Shown: one piece after another, positions 37,765 to 47,132 of the stretch
Layout: the number at the start of each line of letters is the position of its first letter
How positions within the stretch are numbered: position 1 is the stretch's first letter
DNA from: Mesorhizobium sp.
Lineage (GTDB): Bacteria > Pseudomonadota > Alphaproteobacteria > Rhizobiales > Rhizobiaceae
NCBI GenBank assembly: GCA_019635735.1
Contig: JAHBYX010000001.1
Coordinates: 248,001-312,000 of the forward strand
Length of the DNA stretch: 64,000 nt
Direction of reading: 5' to 3'
The notes under the pieces: generated by a model
What the model was told of the DNA's origin: nothing
The model's input: the letters and a program-made list of their open reading frames with translations, nothing else
Databases searched by the model: none
Position numbers and translations under genes: made by a program

Positions 37765-38301
37765 TTATGCCGCCGGCGGAAAACGTACCTCGCCCGACAG
37801 CAGACGGTCGAGCGGCTGGGCAGCGAGGTCGTCCGAGGTCGCCAGAACATGGGCGGCAAGCTGCTTCGCCTGCGGCCAATCGGCCGTCTCAGGCCGAATA
37901 TTGCGCGAAACCGCGGCCGTCAGCGCCTCGAGGTCGCGGGCGTCGAGCGCGTGGTCATAGCTCTTGGTTCGGCCGTAGAACATCCGCGAAAGGGTCTTCA
38001 TGCGTTTCGGAATGCCCATGTCGCCGATGCCGAGTTCGCGCAGCGAATGATCGACGTCCTGGAAGAACGTGTCGGCGAGTTCCTGGCCGAGTGCATCCGC
38101 GGCCTCGCCTTCACCGCGGATACGGTGGAGGAAGAGATAGGTGTGCAGTCCCACCATCTCGAAACGGCCGAGCGGCGTGTCTGGGACGAGCCAGTCAGAA
38201 TAAGGGACGGGCTGCCGTGCCGCCGCCACGATTCGGGCGTAGATGGCGTCCGCTATGGCGCGGTTCTGCCGTCGCGCCGGGTTGAAGAATTGCTTGAACA
38301 T
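37765..38301 (-). CDS. Ubiquinol-cytochrome c chaperone family protein (CBP3-like)
   Basis: This 178-residue protein matches the ubiquinol_cyt_C_chap family: YSDWLVPDTPLGRFEMVGLH near the N-terminus, FFQDVDHSLRELGIGDMGIPKRM in the middle and FYGRTKSYDHAL. Mitochondrial CBP3 assists cytochrome b assembly of the bc1 complex; the bacterial role is inferred from that. It has no signal peptide. It is co-directional with DUF177 and divergent from the BamE-like gene. Confidence 0.9.
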   Translation of the reverse strand: MFKQFFNPARRQNRAIADAIYARIVAAARQPVPYSDWLVPDTPLGRFEMVGLHTYLFLHRIRGEGEAADALGQELADTFFQDVDHSLRELGIGDMGIPKRMKTLSRMFYGRTKSYDHALDARDLEALTAAVSRNIRPETADWPQAKQLAAHVLATSDDLAAQPLDRLLSGEVRFPPAA

Positions 38302-38403
38302 GCCGGGGAACTCCCGCCGATTGCGCCGCTTCGGTTGCATCGGCCCGAAAGCTGGTTTACCGAGTCTCCGGCTTCGCGCAAGCAGCAGCAGGAGCCGAGT
38401 GAC

Positions 38404-38928
38404 ATGGAGATGTCGTTGCACGCGTTGAAAATCAAGGCGAAAGCCTCCCGACTGGCACCTGCGTTGCTGGCGGTGGCGGCCGTCGCCGCTCTCTCGGGCT
38501 GCAATGCCGCGTCCACCCTGTCTGCCAGCGAGACGCTGACGCAGGGCTATGTCATCGATCCGCAGGCCATCGAACTCGTGCCGCCCGGCTCCAGCCGCGA
38601 ACAGGTGCTGCTGGCGCTCGGTTCGCCGTCGACCCGCGCCACCTTCGACAACGAAGTATTCTACTACATCTCGCAGAAGCGCTACCGGTCGATGGCCTGG
38701 CAGAACCCGCACATCGTCGACCAGCGCGTGCTCGCCGTCTATTTCGGCCCGGACGACCGCGTCGTGAACATCGCCAACTACGGCATGCAGGACGGCAAGG
38801 TGTTCGACTTCATCTCGCGCACCACGCCGACCGGCGGCAAGGACCAGAATTTCCTCGGCCAGATCCTGGGCGGCTTCGGCGGCAAGAAGGGCAAGGCTCC
38901 CAACCTGTTCGGCAACCCCGGCGGCTGA
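38404..38928 (+). CDS. bamE: Outer membrane assembly lipoprotein BamE (SmpA/OmlA family)
   Basis: This 174-residue lipoprotein has a signal peptide ending in the lipobox LSGC, with the lipidated Cys at about residue 33. The SmpA/OmlA core follows: VPPGSSREQVLLALGSPS, then FYYISQKRYRSMAW and VLAVYFGPDDRVVNIANYGM. It is a small subunit of the BAM complex that inserts beta-barrel proteins. The C-terminal tail is Gly/Lys-rich. AGGAG 10 bases upstream supports the ATG at 38404. A strong terminator follows. Confidence 0.93.
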   Translation: MEMSLHALKIKAKASRLAPALLAVAAVAALSGCNAASTLSASETLTQGYVIDPQAIELVPPGSSREQVLLALGSPSTRATFDNEVFYYISQKRYRSMAWQNPHIVDQRVLAVYFGPDDRVVNIANYGMQDGKVFDFISRTTPTGGKDQNFLGQILGGFGGKKGKAPNLFGNPGG

Positions 38929-38975
38929 TTGCCGGCGGTCGCGCCGCGCAGGCCATTGTCGCCTTCACCGAATCG

Positions 38976-39007
38976 AAACCCCGCGGGATCGCTCCCGCGG
39001 GGTTTTT
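38976..39007 (+). terminator. Rho-independent terminator of bamE
   Basis: CCCCGCGGGA-TCGC-TCCCGCGGGG-TTTTT: a perfect 10-bp stem (38979-38988 with 38993-39002) with a tetraloop and five T residues. It also lies just beyond the end of the convergent hppA gene and may stop that transcript too (AAA on the other side). Confidence 0.92.
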
Positions 39008-39025
39008 CGTTGAGGCAGTTCCCGC

Positions 39026-41164
39026 TCAGTGCGCGAGCACGGCGAGCAGAAGGAGCGCGACGATGTTGGTGATCTTGATCGCCGGGTTCACGGCCGGGCC
39101 GGCGGTGTCCTTGTAGGGATCGCCGACGGTGTCGCCGGTGACGGACGCCTTGTGCGCTTCCGAGCCCTTCAGGTGCTTGACCCCGTCCTTGTCGACAAAG
39201 CCATCCTCGAAGGACTTCTTGGCATTGTCCCACGCGCCGCCGCCCGAGGTCATCGAGATGGCGACGAACAGGCCGTTGACGATCACCCCGAGGAGCGATG
39301 CGCCCAGCGCCGCGAAGGCGGACGCCTTCGAGCCGGAGATCAGCAGCACGCCGAAATAGACGACGAGCGGCGCCAGCACCGGCAGGAGCGACGGGACGAT
39401 CATCTCCTTGATCGCTGCCTTGGTCAGGATGTCGACCGCGCGCGCATAGTTCGGCTTGGTCGTGCCCTGCATGATGCCGGCGTTCTCGCGGAACTGCTTG
39501 CGCACCTCCTCGACGATCGAGCCCGCCGCGCGGCCGACGGCGGTCATGGCAATGCCGCCGAACAGATACGGGATCAGGCCGCCGAAGATGAGACCGGCCA
39601 CGACATAGGGGTTCGACAGGTCGAACGAGACCGTCCCGATATCCGCGAAATACGGGAACTGCGCCGCGTTGGCCGCGAAATACTGGAGGTCGTAGCTGTA
39701 GGCAGCGAAGAGCACGAGAGCGCCGAGACCGGCCGAACCGATCGCGTAGCCCTTTGTCACGGCTTTCGTCGTGTTGCCGACCGCGTCGAGCGCGTCGGTA
39801 GCGTGACGCACTTCCTTCGGCAGGCCCGACATTTCGGCGATGCCGCCAGCATTGTCGGTGACCGGGCCGAAAGCGTCGAGGGCCACGATCATGCCGGCGA
39901 GGCCGAGCATGGTCGTCACCGCGACGCCGGTGCCGAACAGGCCGGCGAGCTGGTAGGTCGCGATGATGCCGCCGACGATGACGATCGCCGGCAGCGCCGT
40001 CGATTCGAGCGAGACGGCGAGGCCCTGGATGACGTTGGTGCCGTGACCGGTGACCGATGCCTGGGCGATCGAGTTCACCGGGCGCTTGTTGGTGCCGGTG
40101 TAGTATTCGGTGATCACCACGATCAGGCCCGTCACGAGCAGGCCGACGAGGCCGCAGATGAACAGGTTGGTGCCGGTGATCGGCATGCCGTTGGCGACGC
40201 CGATCTCGCCCCAGCCGACGGTGAGCGACGTCGCGCCGCCGAGGCCGATGATCGAGAGCAGACCGGTGACGATCAGGCCCTTGTAGAGCGCGCCCATGAT
40301 CGAGCCGTTGGAGCCCAGCTTCACGAAGAAGGTGCCGACGATCGACGTCAGGATGCAGGCGCCGCAGATCGCGAGCGGATAGAGCATGACGGTCGACAGG
40401 ACAGCGCTGCCGGCGAAGAAGATCGCGGCGAGAACCATCGTGGCGACGACGGTCACCGCGTAGGTCTCGAACAGGTCGGCTGCCATGCCGGCGCAGTCGC
40501 CGACATTGTCGCCGACATTATCGGCGATCGTCGCCGGGTTGCGCGGATCGTCCTCGGGAATGCCCGCTTCGACCTTGCCGACGAGGTCGCCGCCGACATC
40601 CGCGCCCTTGGTAAAGATGCCGCCGCCGAGACGTGCGAAGATCGAGATGAGCGAGGCGCCGAAGCCGAGTGCGACGAGCGAGTCGATGACCGTGCGGTCG
40701 CCAGGTGCGTAGCCGAGCGGGCCGACGAGGATCCAGTAATAGACCGACACGCCGAGCAGCGCGAGGCCGGCCACCAGCATGCCGGTGATCGCGCCCGATT
40801 TGAAGGCGATGTCCAGGCCTGCCGCCAGGCTGTTCGAGGCGGCCTGCGCGGTACGCACATTGGCGCGGACCGACACGTGCATGCCGATAAAGCCGGCGGC
40901 GCCCGAAAGCACCGCGCCGATCAGGAAGCCGATCGCGGCCAGACCCGACAGCAGCCACCAGGCAAGGAGGAACACGACCACGCCGACGATGGCGATGGTG
41001 GTGTACTGACGGGCGAGATAGGCCTGCGCACCCTCGCGGATGGCGCCGGCGATTTCCTGCATGCGTGCATTTCCCTGATCGGCCGCGAGGACCGACTGCG
41101 TCGCCCAGATGGCGTAAACGATGGAAAGCAGGCCGCAGGCAATGACGACGTAAAGCATGGTCAT
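39026..41164 (-). CDS. hppA: Membrane-bound proton-translocating pyrophosphatase (K+-independent type)
   Basis: This 712-residue integral membrane enzyme hydrolyses pyrophosphate and pumps protons. About 16 transmembrane helices are present, with the pyrophosphate site [18 protein letters not shown] followed by [33 protein letters not shown] carries Lys where K+-dependent enzymes have Ala, which predicts K+ independence. The ATG at 41164 has AAGGGA upstream. A strong promoter lies about 100 bases upstream. The gene is convergent with bamE. Confidence 0.97.
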   Translation of the reverse strand: MTMLYVVIACGLLSIVYAIWATQSVLAADQGNARMQEIAGAIREGAQAYLARQYTTIAIVGVVVFLLAWWLLSGLAAIGFLIGAVLSGAAGFIGMHVSVRANVRTAQAASNSLAAGLDIAFKSGAITGMLVAGLALLGVSVYYWILVGPLGYAPGDRTVIDSLVALGFGASLISIFARLGGGIFTKGADVGGDLVGKVEAGIPEDDPRNPATIADNVGDNVGDCAGMAADLFETYAVTVVATMVLAAIFFAGSAVLSTVMLYPLAICGACILTSIVGTFFVKLGSNGSIMGALYKGLIVTGLLSIIGLGGATSLTVGWGEIGVANGMPITGTNLFICGLVGLLVTGLIVVITEYYTGTNKRPVNSIAQASVTGHGTNVIQGLAVSLESTALPAIVIVGGIIATYQLAGLFGTGVAVTTMLGLAGMIVALDAFGPVTDNAGGIAEMSGLPKEVRHATDALDAVGNTTKAVTKGYAIGSAGLGALVLFAAYSYDLQYFAANAAQFPYFADIGTVSFDLSNPYVVAGLIFGGLIPYLFGGIAMTAVGRAAGSIVEEVRKQFRENAGIMQGTTKPNYARAVDILTKAAIKEMIVPSLLPVLAPLVVYFGVLLISGSKASAFAALGASLLGVIVNGLFVAISMTSGGGAWDNAKKSFEDGFVDKDGVKHLKGSEAHKASVTGDTVGDPYKDTAGPAVNPAIKITNIVALLLLAVLAH

Positions 41165-41259
41165 GCCGATTTCCCTTGGTTTCGTCCGGAAGAACCCCTC
41201 CCCGGACATTCGATAGGACCGTCTCCGACTGGTTACGGAGTCCGGCCCCTCGCTGCGGG

Positions 41260-41288
41260 CTTATGCGGAAGCGTCAGGCGAGCGTCAA
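41260..41288 (-). promoter_or_regulatory. Sigma-70 promoter of hppA
   Basis: On the minus strand TTGACG (41288-41283), 17 bases, then CATAAG (41265-41260), preceded by an A-rich stretch (AAAACGGTAACAAAACC). It predicts a leader of about 90 bases for hppA. Confidence 0.65.
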
Positions 41289-41387
41289 GGTTTTGTTACC
41301 GTTTTGCCCCGGTTTTGCTGCAATGCCGCAGCCCACATGCGGCCTGCCCGCGGCCTCCACGGGAGTGCGGACATGCGGGGTCGCGGT

Positions 41388-42113
41388 TCAGGCAATCCGT
41401 GCACGAATCTGCACGGGACCGCCGCCTTTCTCGCGCTTCATCTCGACTGCCTTCAGGCTTGCGACGAGGTCGCTCAGCTTGCGAAAGCCGTGGTTTCGCG
41501 GATCGAAGTCCGGCAGACGCTTCGTCAGCATCTGGCCGACGGGGCCTAGATAAGCCCAGCCGTCCTCGTCCGACAGGTCCTCGATGGCGACCAGAATATC
41601 GTCGACCGGAACCCGCGCCTTCGGCTTTTCCGGCGCCTTCGCGTCGCTGCCGCCCTTCTCTTCCTTCAAGAGCAGGTCGCAGTAGAAGAAGCGGTCGCAT
41701 GCACGAACCCAGCCGGTCGATGCCTTCTGCTCGCCGAAGCCGTAGACGGCGGTGCCGTCCTCGCGGATCCGGCTCGCAAGGGTGGTGAAGTCGCTGTCGG
41801 ACGATGCGATGCAGAAGCCCTCGGCCTGGCCGCGATGCAGCAGGTCCATCGCCTCGATGACCAGCTTCATGTCCGTCGCGTTCTTGCCGACGGCGGCCGG
41901 CGGCACGTGGATTGGAGTGAGCGCATGCTGGTGCACGAGCGCTTGCCACGAGTTCATCGAGGAACTGGCGAAGTGCCCGTAGACCCGCTTCACCGTGATC
42001 GTTCCGAGCGCCGAGGCTTCGCGAATGATGATCGGAAGAAAGTCGGCACGCACGTTGTCTGCGTCGATCAGCAACGCGAGACGGGCGCGACGGATGGTCG
42101 GATCGTCGGTCAT
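41388..42113 (-). CDS. NYN-domain protein with C-terminal LOTUS/OST-HTH domain
   Basis: This 241-residue protein has an N-terminal NYN (PIN-like RNase) domain: LALLIDADNVRADFLPIII supplies the first acidic residues, NATDMKLVIEAMDLL and FCIASSDSDFTTLASRI the remaining ones. After a Lys-rich linker the C-terminal ~75 residues (VDDILVAIEDLSDEDGWAYL, RLPDFDPRNHGFRKLSDLV) form a LOTUS/OST-HTH RNA-binding domain. It is probably a cytosolic ribonuclease; the target RNA is unknown. It stands alone between hppA and the MFS gene. Confidence 0.9.
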   Translation of the reverse strand: MTDDPTIRRARLALLIDADNVRADFLPIIIREASALGTITVKRVYGHFASSSMNSWQALVHQHALTPIHVPPAAVGKNATDMKLVIEAMDLLHRGQAEGFCIASSDSDFTTLASRIREDGTAVYGFGEQKASTGWVRACDRFFYCDLLLKEEKGGSDAKAPEKPKARVPVDDILVAIEDLSDEDGWAYLGPVGQMLTKRLPDFDPRNHGFRKLSDLVASLKAVEMKREKGGGPVQIRARIA

Positions 42114-42180
42114 GGCGCTTCCTTTGGCGTAAGCCTAGCACGTTTCCCGAGTTCGCGAGGCGCCCGGAATGGCGGGTGGG

Positions 42181-43404
42181 TCAGGCTGCGACCTGTCGAC
42201 GTTTCTGGGCCACAAGCCATCCCAGCGCCCCCAGGCACAAGACCGACACCGGGAAGATCACCCAGTTCAGCATGTTCCAGCCATAGGCATTGTAGGTGAT
42301 GCCGGACATCAGCGAGCCGAAGGCGACGGTCGAGAACAGCACGAAGTCGTGGAAGCCCTGCGCCCTGCCCTTCTCCGAAGGACGGTAGGCGTTGGCCACC
42401 ATCGCGGTCGCGCCGATGAAGCCGAAGTTCCATCCGAGACCGAGCAGGATCAGCGCCGTCCAGAACTGCCAAAGAGCGATGCCCGTGAGCGCAATGATGC
42501 CGCATCCGATCAGGAGTGCGAGGCCGAGCGCGACGATCTTCTCGGCGCCATAGCGTGTGATCAGCCGTCCGGTGAAGAAGCTCGGCGCGAACATCGCCAT
42601 GACGTGCCAGGAAATGCCGAGCGTCGCCTCGTCGGGCGAGAAGCCGCAGCCGACCATCGCCAGCGGCGCGCCGGTCATGACGAAACTCATCAGCGCATAG
42701 GTCGAGACGGCGCAGAGCAGCGCGACAGCGAATTGCGGCTGGCGGACGATTTCCAGCAGAGGGCGGGCATCGTCCGCGACAGGCTGGGCGTTGGCCCGAG
42801 CGTGGGCGTGAGAACGAAGGAACGAGAGGATCACGGCTCCCACCGCCGCCAGTCCGATGATCGCGGCGAAGGAGCCCGCGAACATCACCGGCGCGAAGAG
42901 CTCGCGGGTAAAGATGACGATCTGCGGTCCGAGGATCGCCGTGACCACGCCGCCGGCCAGCACGAAGGAGATCGCGCGCGCCTTGAACTGCGCCGGAGCA
43001 TCATCCGCGGCGGCGAAGCGCAGCTGCTGCACGAACGCGCCGCCGAGGCCGACGACCATCAGTCCGGCGACGAACATCCAGAAATTGCCGGCGAAGATCG
43101 CGGCGGTGCCGATGGCGCCGCCGAGCGCGGTGACGATCGTGCCGAACATGAAACCGCTGCGGCCACCCACCTTGCGAAGCACCGCCGCCGCCGGCAGGGC
43201 GCCGAGCGCCACGCCGACATTGAAGCCCGTCACTGGAGCGCTTGCCAGCGACTTGTCGGCATCGAGGAGGTAGTGGCCGGCAAGCGCGCCCATCGAGATC
43301 GCGATCGGCGCTGCCGAGCCAACGATCGCCATCGCGGACGCATAGATCAGCGCCGTTCGGCGGGCTTCGCTTTCGGCAGCGCCGAGCCGGTCGGAAATCG
43401 TCAC
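42181..43404 (-). CDS. Major facilitator superfamily transporter
   Basis: This 407-residue protein has twelve hydrophobic helices and no signal peptide. The MFS loop motif is weak (RKVGGRSGFMFG). A basic central loop (FLRSHAHARANAQ) separates the halves. Its substrate is unknown. It starts with GTG directly after the nusB stop codon (no gap), with GGGGAAGG inside the nusB end, so it is the last gene of the glyA-rib-nusB run. Riboflavin export is an attractive but unproven idea. Confidence 0.88.
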   Translation of the reverse strand: MTISDRLGAAESEARRTALIYASAMAIVGSAAPIAISMGALAGHYLLDADKSLASAPVTGFNVGVALGALPAAAVLRKVGGRSGFMFGTIVTALGGAIGTAAIFAGNFWMFVAGLMVVGLGGAFVQQLRFAAADDAPAQFKARAISFVLAGGVVTAILGPQIVIFTRELFAPVMFAGSFAAIIGLAAVGAVILSFLRSHAHARANAQPVADDARPLLEIVRQPQFAVALLCAVSTYALMSFVMTGAPLAMVGCGFSPDEATLGISWHVMAMFAPSFFTGRLITRYGAEKIVALGLALLIGCGIIALTGIALWQFWTALILLGLGWNFGFIGATAMVANAYRPSEKGRAQGFHDFVLFSTVAFGSLMSGITYNAYGWNMLNWVIFPVSVLCLGALGWLVAQKRRQVAA

Positions 43405-43899
43405 CTAGGCGTCCTTCCCCCTGCCCTCGCCGCGAACGCGGCGCGCGACGCGATCGAGTACCGCGTTGACCAGCTTCGGCTCGTCCTCAGAGTAGAAAGC
43501 CTTGGCGATGTCGACATATTCGGAGACGATGACGGCCACCGGCACGTCTTCGCGCTTCATGAGTTCATAGACGCCGGCGCGGAGAATCGCGCGGAGCGTC
43601 GAATCGAGGCGCGACAGCGGCCAGTCTTCGGTCAGCGACTGGCGGATGACCGGATCGACGGTCTTCTGGTTCTCGACTACGCCCGCCAGGATGGCGCGGA
43701 ACCACTGAGCGTCCGCCTCGCGATAGACCTGCCCGTCGATCTCCTTGCCGAGGCGGAAGGCCTCGTATTCCGACGCGATCTCGAGCAGTCCGGTGCCGGC
43801 GACGTCCATCTGGTAGAGCGCCTGGACGGCTGCGAGGCGCGCGGCGCCTCGCTTGTTGGCCGCACGGGGCGCGGATTGCGGTTTGGCGTCGGCGCTCAT
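43405..43899 (-). CDS. nusB: Transcription antitermination factor NusB
   Basis: This 164-residue all-helical RNA-binding protein joins the rRNA antitermination complex. [16 protein letters not shown] at the N-terminus, [19 protein letters not shown] and [27 protein letters not shown] are diagnostic. It lies 2 bases after ribH, the common ribH-nusB pair. Confidence 0.96.
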   Translation of the reverse strand: MSADAKPQSAPRAANKRGAARLAAVQALYQMDVAGTGLLEIASEYEAFRLGKEIDGQVYREADAQWFRAILAGVVENQKTVDPVIRQSLTEDWPLSRLDSTLRAILRAGVYELMKREDVPVAVIVSEYVDIAKAFYSEDEPKLVNAVLDRVARRVRGEGRGKDA

Positions 43900-43901
43900 C
43901 G

Positions 43902-44387
43902 TCAGGCTCCGAGCCGCTCGCGGATGGCGATCATGGTCAGCGCAGCGCGCACGGCAAAGCCCCCCTTGTCGCCCTCGCTCTTCCTGGCGCGCGTCCAGGC
44001 CTGTTCCTCGTTCTCGGTGGTAAGGATGCCGTTGCCGATCGCAAGCGACTCGTCGACCGCCAGATCCATCAGGGCGCGGCTCGATTCGTTGGCGACGATG
44101 TCGAAATGGTAGGTGTCGCCGCGGATGACGGTGCCGAGCGCGACGTAGCCGTCATATTCGGTGCCGCCCTCGTCGGACGCGTCGAGTGCCATCGAGATGA
44201 CCGCCGGTATCTCCAGCGCGCCGGGAACCGTGATCACGTCGAAGGTCGCGCCGGCTTCCTTTAGCGCCGAGGTCGCGCCGTCGAGCAGCGCGTCGGCCAG
44301 CGCGTCATGAAACCGCGCCTCGATGACGAGAATGTGGGCGCGCTCGGGTGTGGCGAACGCCTTGCCGTGGTCTGATGTGCCAGCCAT
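43902..44387 (-). CDS. ribH: 6,7-dimethyl-8-ribityllumazine synthase
   Basis: This 161-residue enzyme makes lumazine from the ribityl pyrimidine and dihydroxybutanone phosphate, the penultimate riboflavin step. [15 protein letters not shown] and [20 protein letters not shown] contain the active-site His and substrate loops. The ATG at 44387 has GGAG upstream; the longer reading frame is not supported. It is separated from orf119 by 135 bases and leads directly into nusB. Confidence 0.96.
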   Translation of the reverse strand: MAGTSDHGKAFATPERAHILVIEARFHDALADALLDGATSALKEAGATFDVITVPGALEIPAVISMALDASDEGGTEYDGYVALGTVIRGDTYHFDIVANESSRALMDLAVDESLAIGNGILTTENEEQAWTRARKSEGDKGGFAVRAALTMIAIRERLGA

Positions 44388-44522
44388 GAAGAACTCCGGA
44401 TTGGCGGCTGACTTAGGCCGAACGGCAAGTGCGGGCAAGCGAAACATGCGAATGGCAGGCGTGCCGATTCCTGCAAGCGACGCAGCAGTTCGTTACAGCT
44501 CGCGATCCGTGACTGGCGGCCC

Positions 44523-44882
44523 TCATATGTTGCGGCGCCCCTGCTGCGCGACGAAGACCATCACGTCCGCAAACATGTCATCAAGCTCGCTCGCCGGAAC
44601 CCCGGCTCTCGTTAGATCTCCAAGCAGCTCGATCAGCGATCCGACGTCGATGGTGCCATGAATACGCGCAATATGGCCAAGGCCGGTGATGCCATTCTTC
44701 CTCAGCCAATACTCTTCACGGTGAGCGAAACTCATGCAGACTGCTTGAGCCTGTCGCCATTCCTCGTGCCACGAGATGGACAGTATGGCGGGGATGATAC
44801 GGGCCTCGTCGCGGCTCTGTAAATCGGCATAGGTTCGTTGCGGGTCGAAGTCGTGAACGCCTTCGTAGGCCGGGATGCCCAC
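44523..44882 (-). CDS. Hypothetical protein inside the riboflavin operon (orf119)
   Basis: This 119-residue soluble protein is of unrecognised family. Most of it appears helical, with the pattern CMSFAHREEYWLRKNGITGLG, HIARIHGTIDVGSLIELLGDL and MFADVMVFVAQQ, reminiscent of HEAT-like all-helical proteins. It starts with GTG whose first base is the last of the ribE stop (TAGTG), so its translation is coupled to ribE. No motif suggests a riboflavin enzyme. It may be a late insertion into the operon or an immunity-type orphan; both ideas are unproven. Confidence 0.7.
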   Translation of the reverse strand: MGIPAYEGVHDFDPQRTYADLQSRDEARIIPAILSISWHEEWRQAQAVCMSFAHREEYWLRKNGITGLGHIARIHGTIDVGSLIELLGDLTRAGVPASELDDMFADVMVFVAQQGRRNI

Positions 44883-45499
44883 TACAGCCCCTCCGCCGCC
44901 GCCTCGGCCAGGCGCGCTGCGTAGCGGGCCATCGTATCGATCTCCAGGTTGACGCGGTCACCAACCTTCAGTTCGCCCCATGTGGTCACGGTGAGCGAAT
45001 GGTGGATCAGGAGCACGTCGAACTCGTCGCGGACGACCTGGTTGACCGTAAGCGACGTGCCATCGAGACAGACCGAGCCTTTCGGCGCGATAAACTTCGC
45101 CAGATGCGCCGGCGCGCGCAGGCGGAAGCGGACTGCCTCACCCTCCTCCTCGCGGGCAACGATTTCGGCCATACCGTCGACATGGCCCGACACGATGTGG
45201 CCGCCGAGTTCGTCGCCGATCTTCAGCGCCCGCTCGAGATTGAGCCGTGTCCCTTCGCCCCAGGCATCGGCGGTGGTCAGGCGCAGCGCTTCTTCCCAGG
45301 CCTCGACCTCGAACCAGCGGGCGTTCGAGCCCGTGTCCGGAAGAGCGACGACCGTCAGGCACGGGCCGGAACAGGCGATGGACGCGCCGATCTCGATCGA
45401 TGCCGGATCGTAGGCGGTCTCGATGCGGAAGCGCTTTCCCTTCGGCAGCGGCTCCACCTTGGCGACGCGCCCGATATCGGTGACGATCCCCGTGAACAT
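44882..45499 (-). CDS. ribE: Riboflavin synthase alpha chain
   Basis: This 205-residue trimeric enzyme dismutates two lumazines to riboflavin. Two lumazine-binding barrels repeat: [20 protein letters not shown] at the N-terminus and GGHIVSGHVDGMAEIVAREE mid-way. SIACSGPCLTVV and SVCLDGTSLTVNQV are the paired active-site segments. Its ATG overlaps the ribD TGA (TGATG), and its TAG overlaps the orf119 GTG. The symbol ribE is used (ribC in some schemes). Confidence 0.95.
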   Translation of the reverse strand: MFTGIVTDIGRVAKVEPLPKGKRFRIETAYDPASIEIGASIACSGPCLTVVALPDTGSNARWFEVEAWEEALRLTTADAWGEGTRLNLERALKIGDELGGHIVSGHVDGMAEIVAREEEGEAVRFRLRAPAHLAKFIAPKGSVCLDGTSLTVNQVVRDEFDVLLIHHSLTVTTWGELKVGDRVNLEIDTMARYAARLAEAAAEGL

Positions 45500-46635
45500 C
45501 AGTCCCTCACCCATTCCCAATACCGGTCGAGGCCATAGCGCGCCTCGCGCACCAGCCTGAAACCGTCCGGAATCGTCTCCGGCATGATCGGCGAGCGGAT
45601 GCCGCCGTCGCCGATCGGGTTCGGCCCGCAAAACAATGAAATTCGGTCGACGACGCCGTCCTCCAGGAAGGCCCTCGCGGTCGCCGCGCCGCCTTCGACC
45701 AGGACGGTCGAGAAGCCCCGACCGGCCAGATCCTCCAGCAGTTCCGGAACCGCGATCCGGCCCTGATGCGTCTCGGTCGCAAGGAAGCGGACGCCCAGCA
45801 TCTCGAGCGACGAGCGCCTCACCGGGCTCGCCTCCGGTCCGACCGCGAGATAGAGCGGCAGCGAGCGCGCCGACAGAGCGAGCTTCGACATCATCGGCAG
45901 CTTCGCCTCGCGGTCGAGCACCACGCGCACCGGCGACCGATCCTCCAGCCCCGGCAACCGGCAGGTGAGTTCGGGATCGTCGGCCTCGACGGTGCCGATA
46001 CCGACCAGGATCACGTCGGACTCGGCGCGCATCAGATGCACCTGCGCGCGCGAGATGCCGCCGCTGATCTGAACCTGTCCGGCACCGTGCCTGCCGATCA
46101 TTCCGTCGGAGGAAAGCGCAAGCTTGAGAGTCACTTCCGGCCGCTTCTTCGACGATCGCGCCAGATATCCGGCCATCAGGTCGGCCGCCTTGTCCGCCAG
46201 CACGCCCTCGACCACCTCGACGCCGGCGGCGCGGAGAATAGCGTAGCCGCGCCCCGACACCCGGTCGTCCGGGTCGGCAGCCGCGCCGACGACTCGCGCC
46301 ACTCCCGAAGCCACCAACGCCTCGGCGCAGGGCGGCGTACGGCCATGGTGGGCGCAGGGTTCGAGCGTCACATAGGCGGTGGCGCCGCGCGCGGCGTCGC
46401 CCGCTTCGGCGAGCGCCTGCGTCTCCGCATGCGGCCGGCCGCCGAGCGCGGTGACGCCGCGCCCGACGATGAGGCCGTCCTTGACGATCAACGTGCCAAC
46501 GGAGGGATTTGTCGAGGTGAGGCCCAGGTGACGTCGCGACAGGCGGATGGCGGCCGCCATGAACCGCCGGTCCGCGTCGGTCGCTGTCCCGGCCTCGGCC
46601 GGAGCGGCCTTTTTCCTAGCCCGCGCTTTCGTCAC
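45499..46635 (-). CDS. ribD: Bifunctional riboflavin deaminase/reductase RibD
   Basis: This 378-residue enzyme deaminates and then reduces the pyrimidine intermediate. The N-terminal cytidine-deaminase-like domain has HAE at 69-71 and [11 protein letters not shown] with Cys94 and Cys103 as zinc ligands. The C-terminal DHFR-like reductase domain starts [16 protein letters not shown] and includes [17 protein letters not shown]. The GTG start at 46635 overlaps the nrdR end by 20 bases, indicating coupled translation. Confidence 0.95.
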   Translation of the reverse strand: MTKARARKKAAPAEAGTATDADRRFMAAAIRLSRRHLGLTSTNPSVGTLIVKDGLIVGRGVTALGGRPHAETQALAEAGDAARGATAYVTLEPCAHHGRTPPCAEALVASGVARVVGAAADPDDRVSGRGYAILRAAGVEVVEGVLADKAADLMAGYLARSSKKRPEVTLKLALSSDGMIGRHGAGQVQISGGISRAQVHLMRAESDVILVGIGTVEADDPELTCRLPGLEDRSPVRVVLDREAKLPMMSKLALSARSLPLYLAVGPEASPVRRSSLEMLGVRFLATETHQGRIAVPELLEDLAGRGFSTVLVEGGAATARAFLEDGVVDRISLFCGPNPIGDGGIRSPIMPETIPDGFRLVREARYGLDRYWEWVRD

Positions 46636-47080
46636 CCTTCAACTCGCCCAGCAGTTCGTGGAAATCCTTGGCCTCGCGGAAATTGCGGTAGACCGAGGCG
46701 AAACGGACATAGGCGACGTCGTCGAGCGACTTCAGCGCCTCCATCACCAGCCTGCCGATCTCTTCGGACGGGATTTCCGTCTCGCCCGAACTTTCGAGCT
46801 GCCGCACGATGCCGCTCACGGCGCGGTCGATCCGATCGGGATCGACATTGCGCTTGCGCAGCGCGATGTCGATCGACCGCTGCAGCTTGTCGCGATCGAA
46901 GGGAACCTTGCGCCCAGTCTTCTTGACGACGACGAGGTCGCGCAATTGCACCCGTTCGAAGGTGGTGAAGCGGCCGCCGCAGTCCGGGCAGACCCGGCGG
47001 CGCCTGATCGCGGCCCCCTCCTCGGCGGGACGGGAGTCCTTCACCTGCGTGTCCATCGACTGGCAATAGGGGCAGCGCAT
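46616..47080 (-). CDS. nrdR: Transcriptional repressor NrdR
   Basis: This 154-residue repressor of ribonucleotide reductase genes has an N-terminal zinc ribbon (Cys3, Cys6, Cys31, Cys34) and an ATP-cone (~49-139, [20 protein letters not shown]). It senses dATP/ATP and binds NrdR boxes. It lies 52 bases after glyA and overlaps ribD. The glyA-nrdR-ribD order is conserved in alphaproteobacteria. Confidence 0.97.
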   Translation of the reverse strand: MRCPYCQSMDTQVKDSRPAEEGAAIRRRRVCPDCGGRFTTFERVQLRDLVVVKKTGRKVPFDRDKLQRSIDIALRKRNVDPDRIDRAVSGIVRQLESSGETEIPSEEIGRLVMEALKSLDDVAYVRFASVYRNFREAKDFHELLGELKGDESAG

Positions 47081-47132
47081 TCAGGTCCTCGGAAAGGAGC
47101 GAGTCGTGCGCGACCCTTAGCCGATTTTCGCG

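Noticed and set aside
39029..41788. Open reading frame of 919 codons on the plus strand, antisense to hppA
   Set aside because: It mirrors the hppA codons in GC-rich DNA and its translation is a low-complexity Arg/Asp/Glu/His-rich protein with no family pattern. hppA on the other strand is certain.
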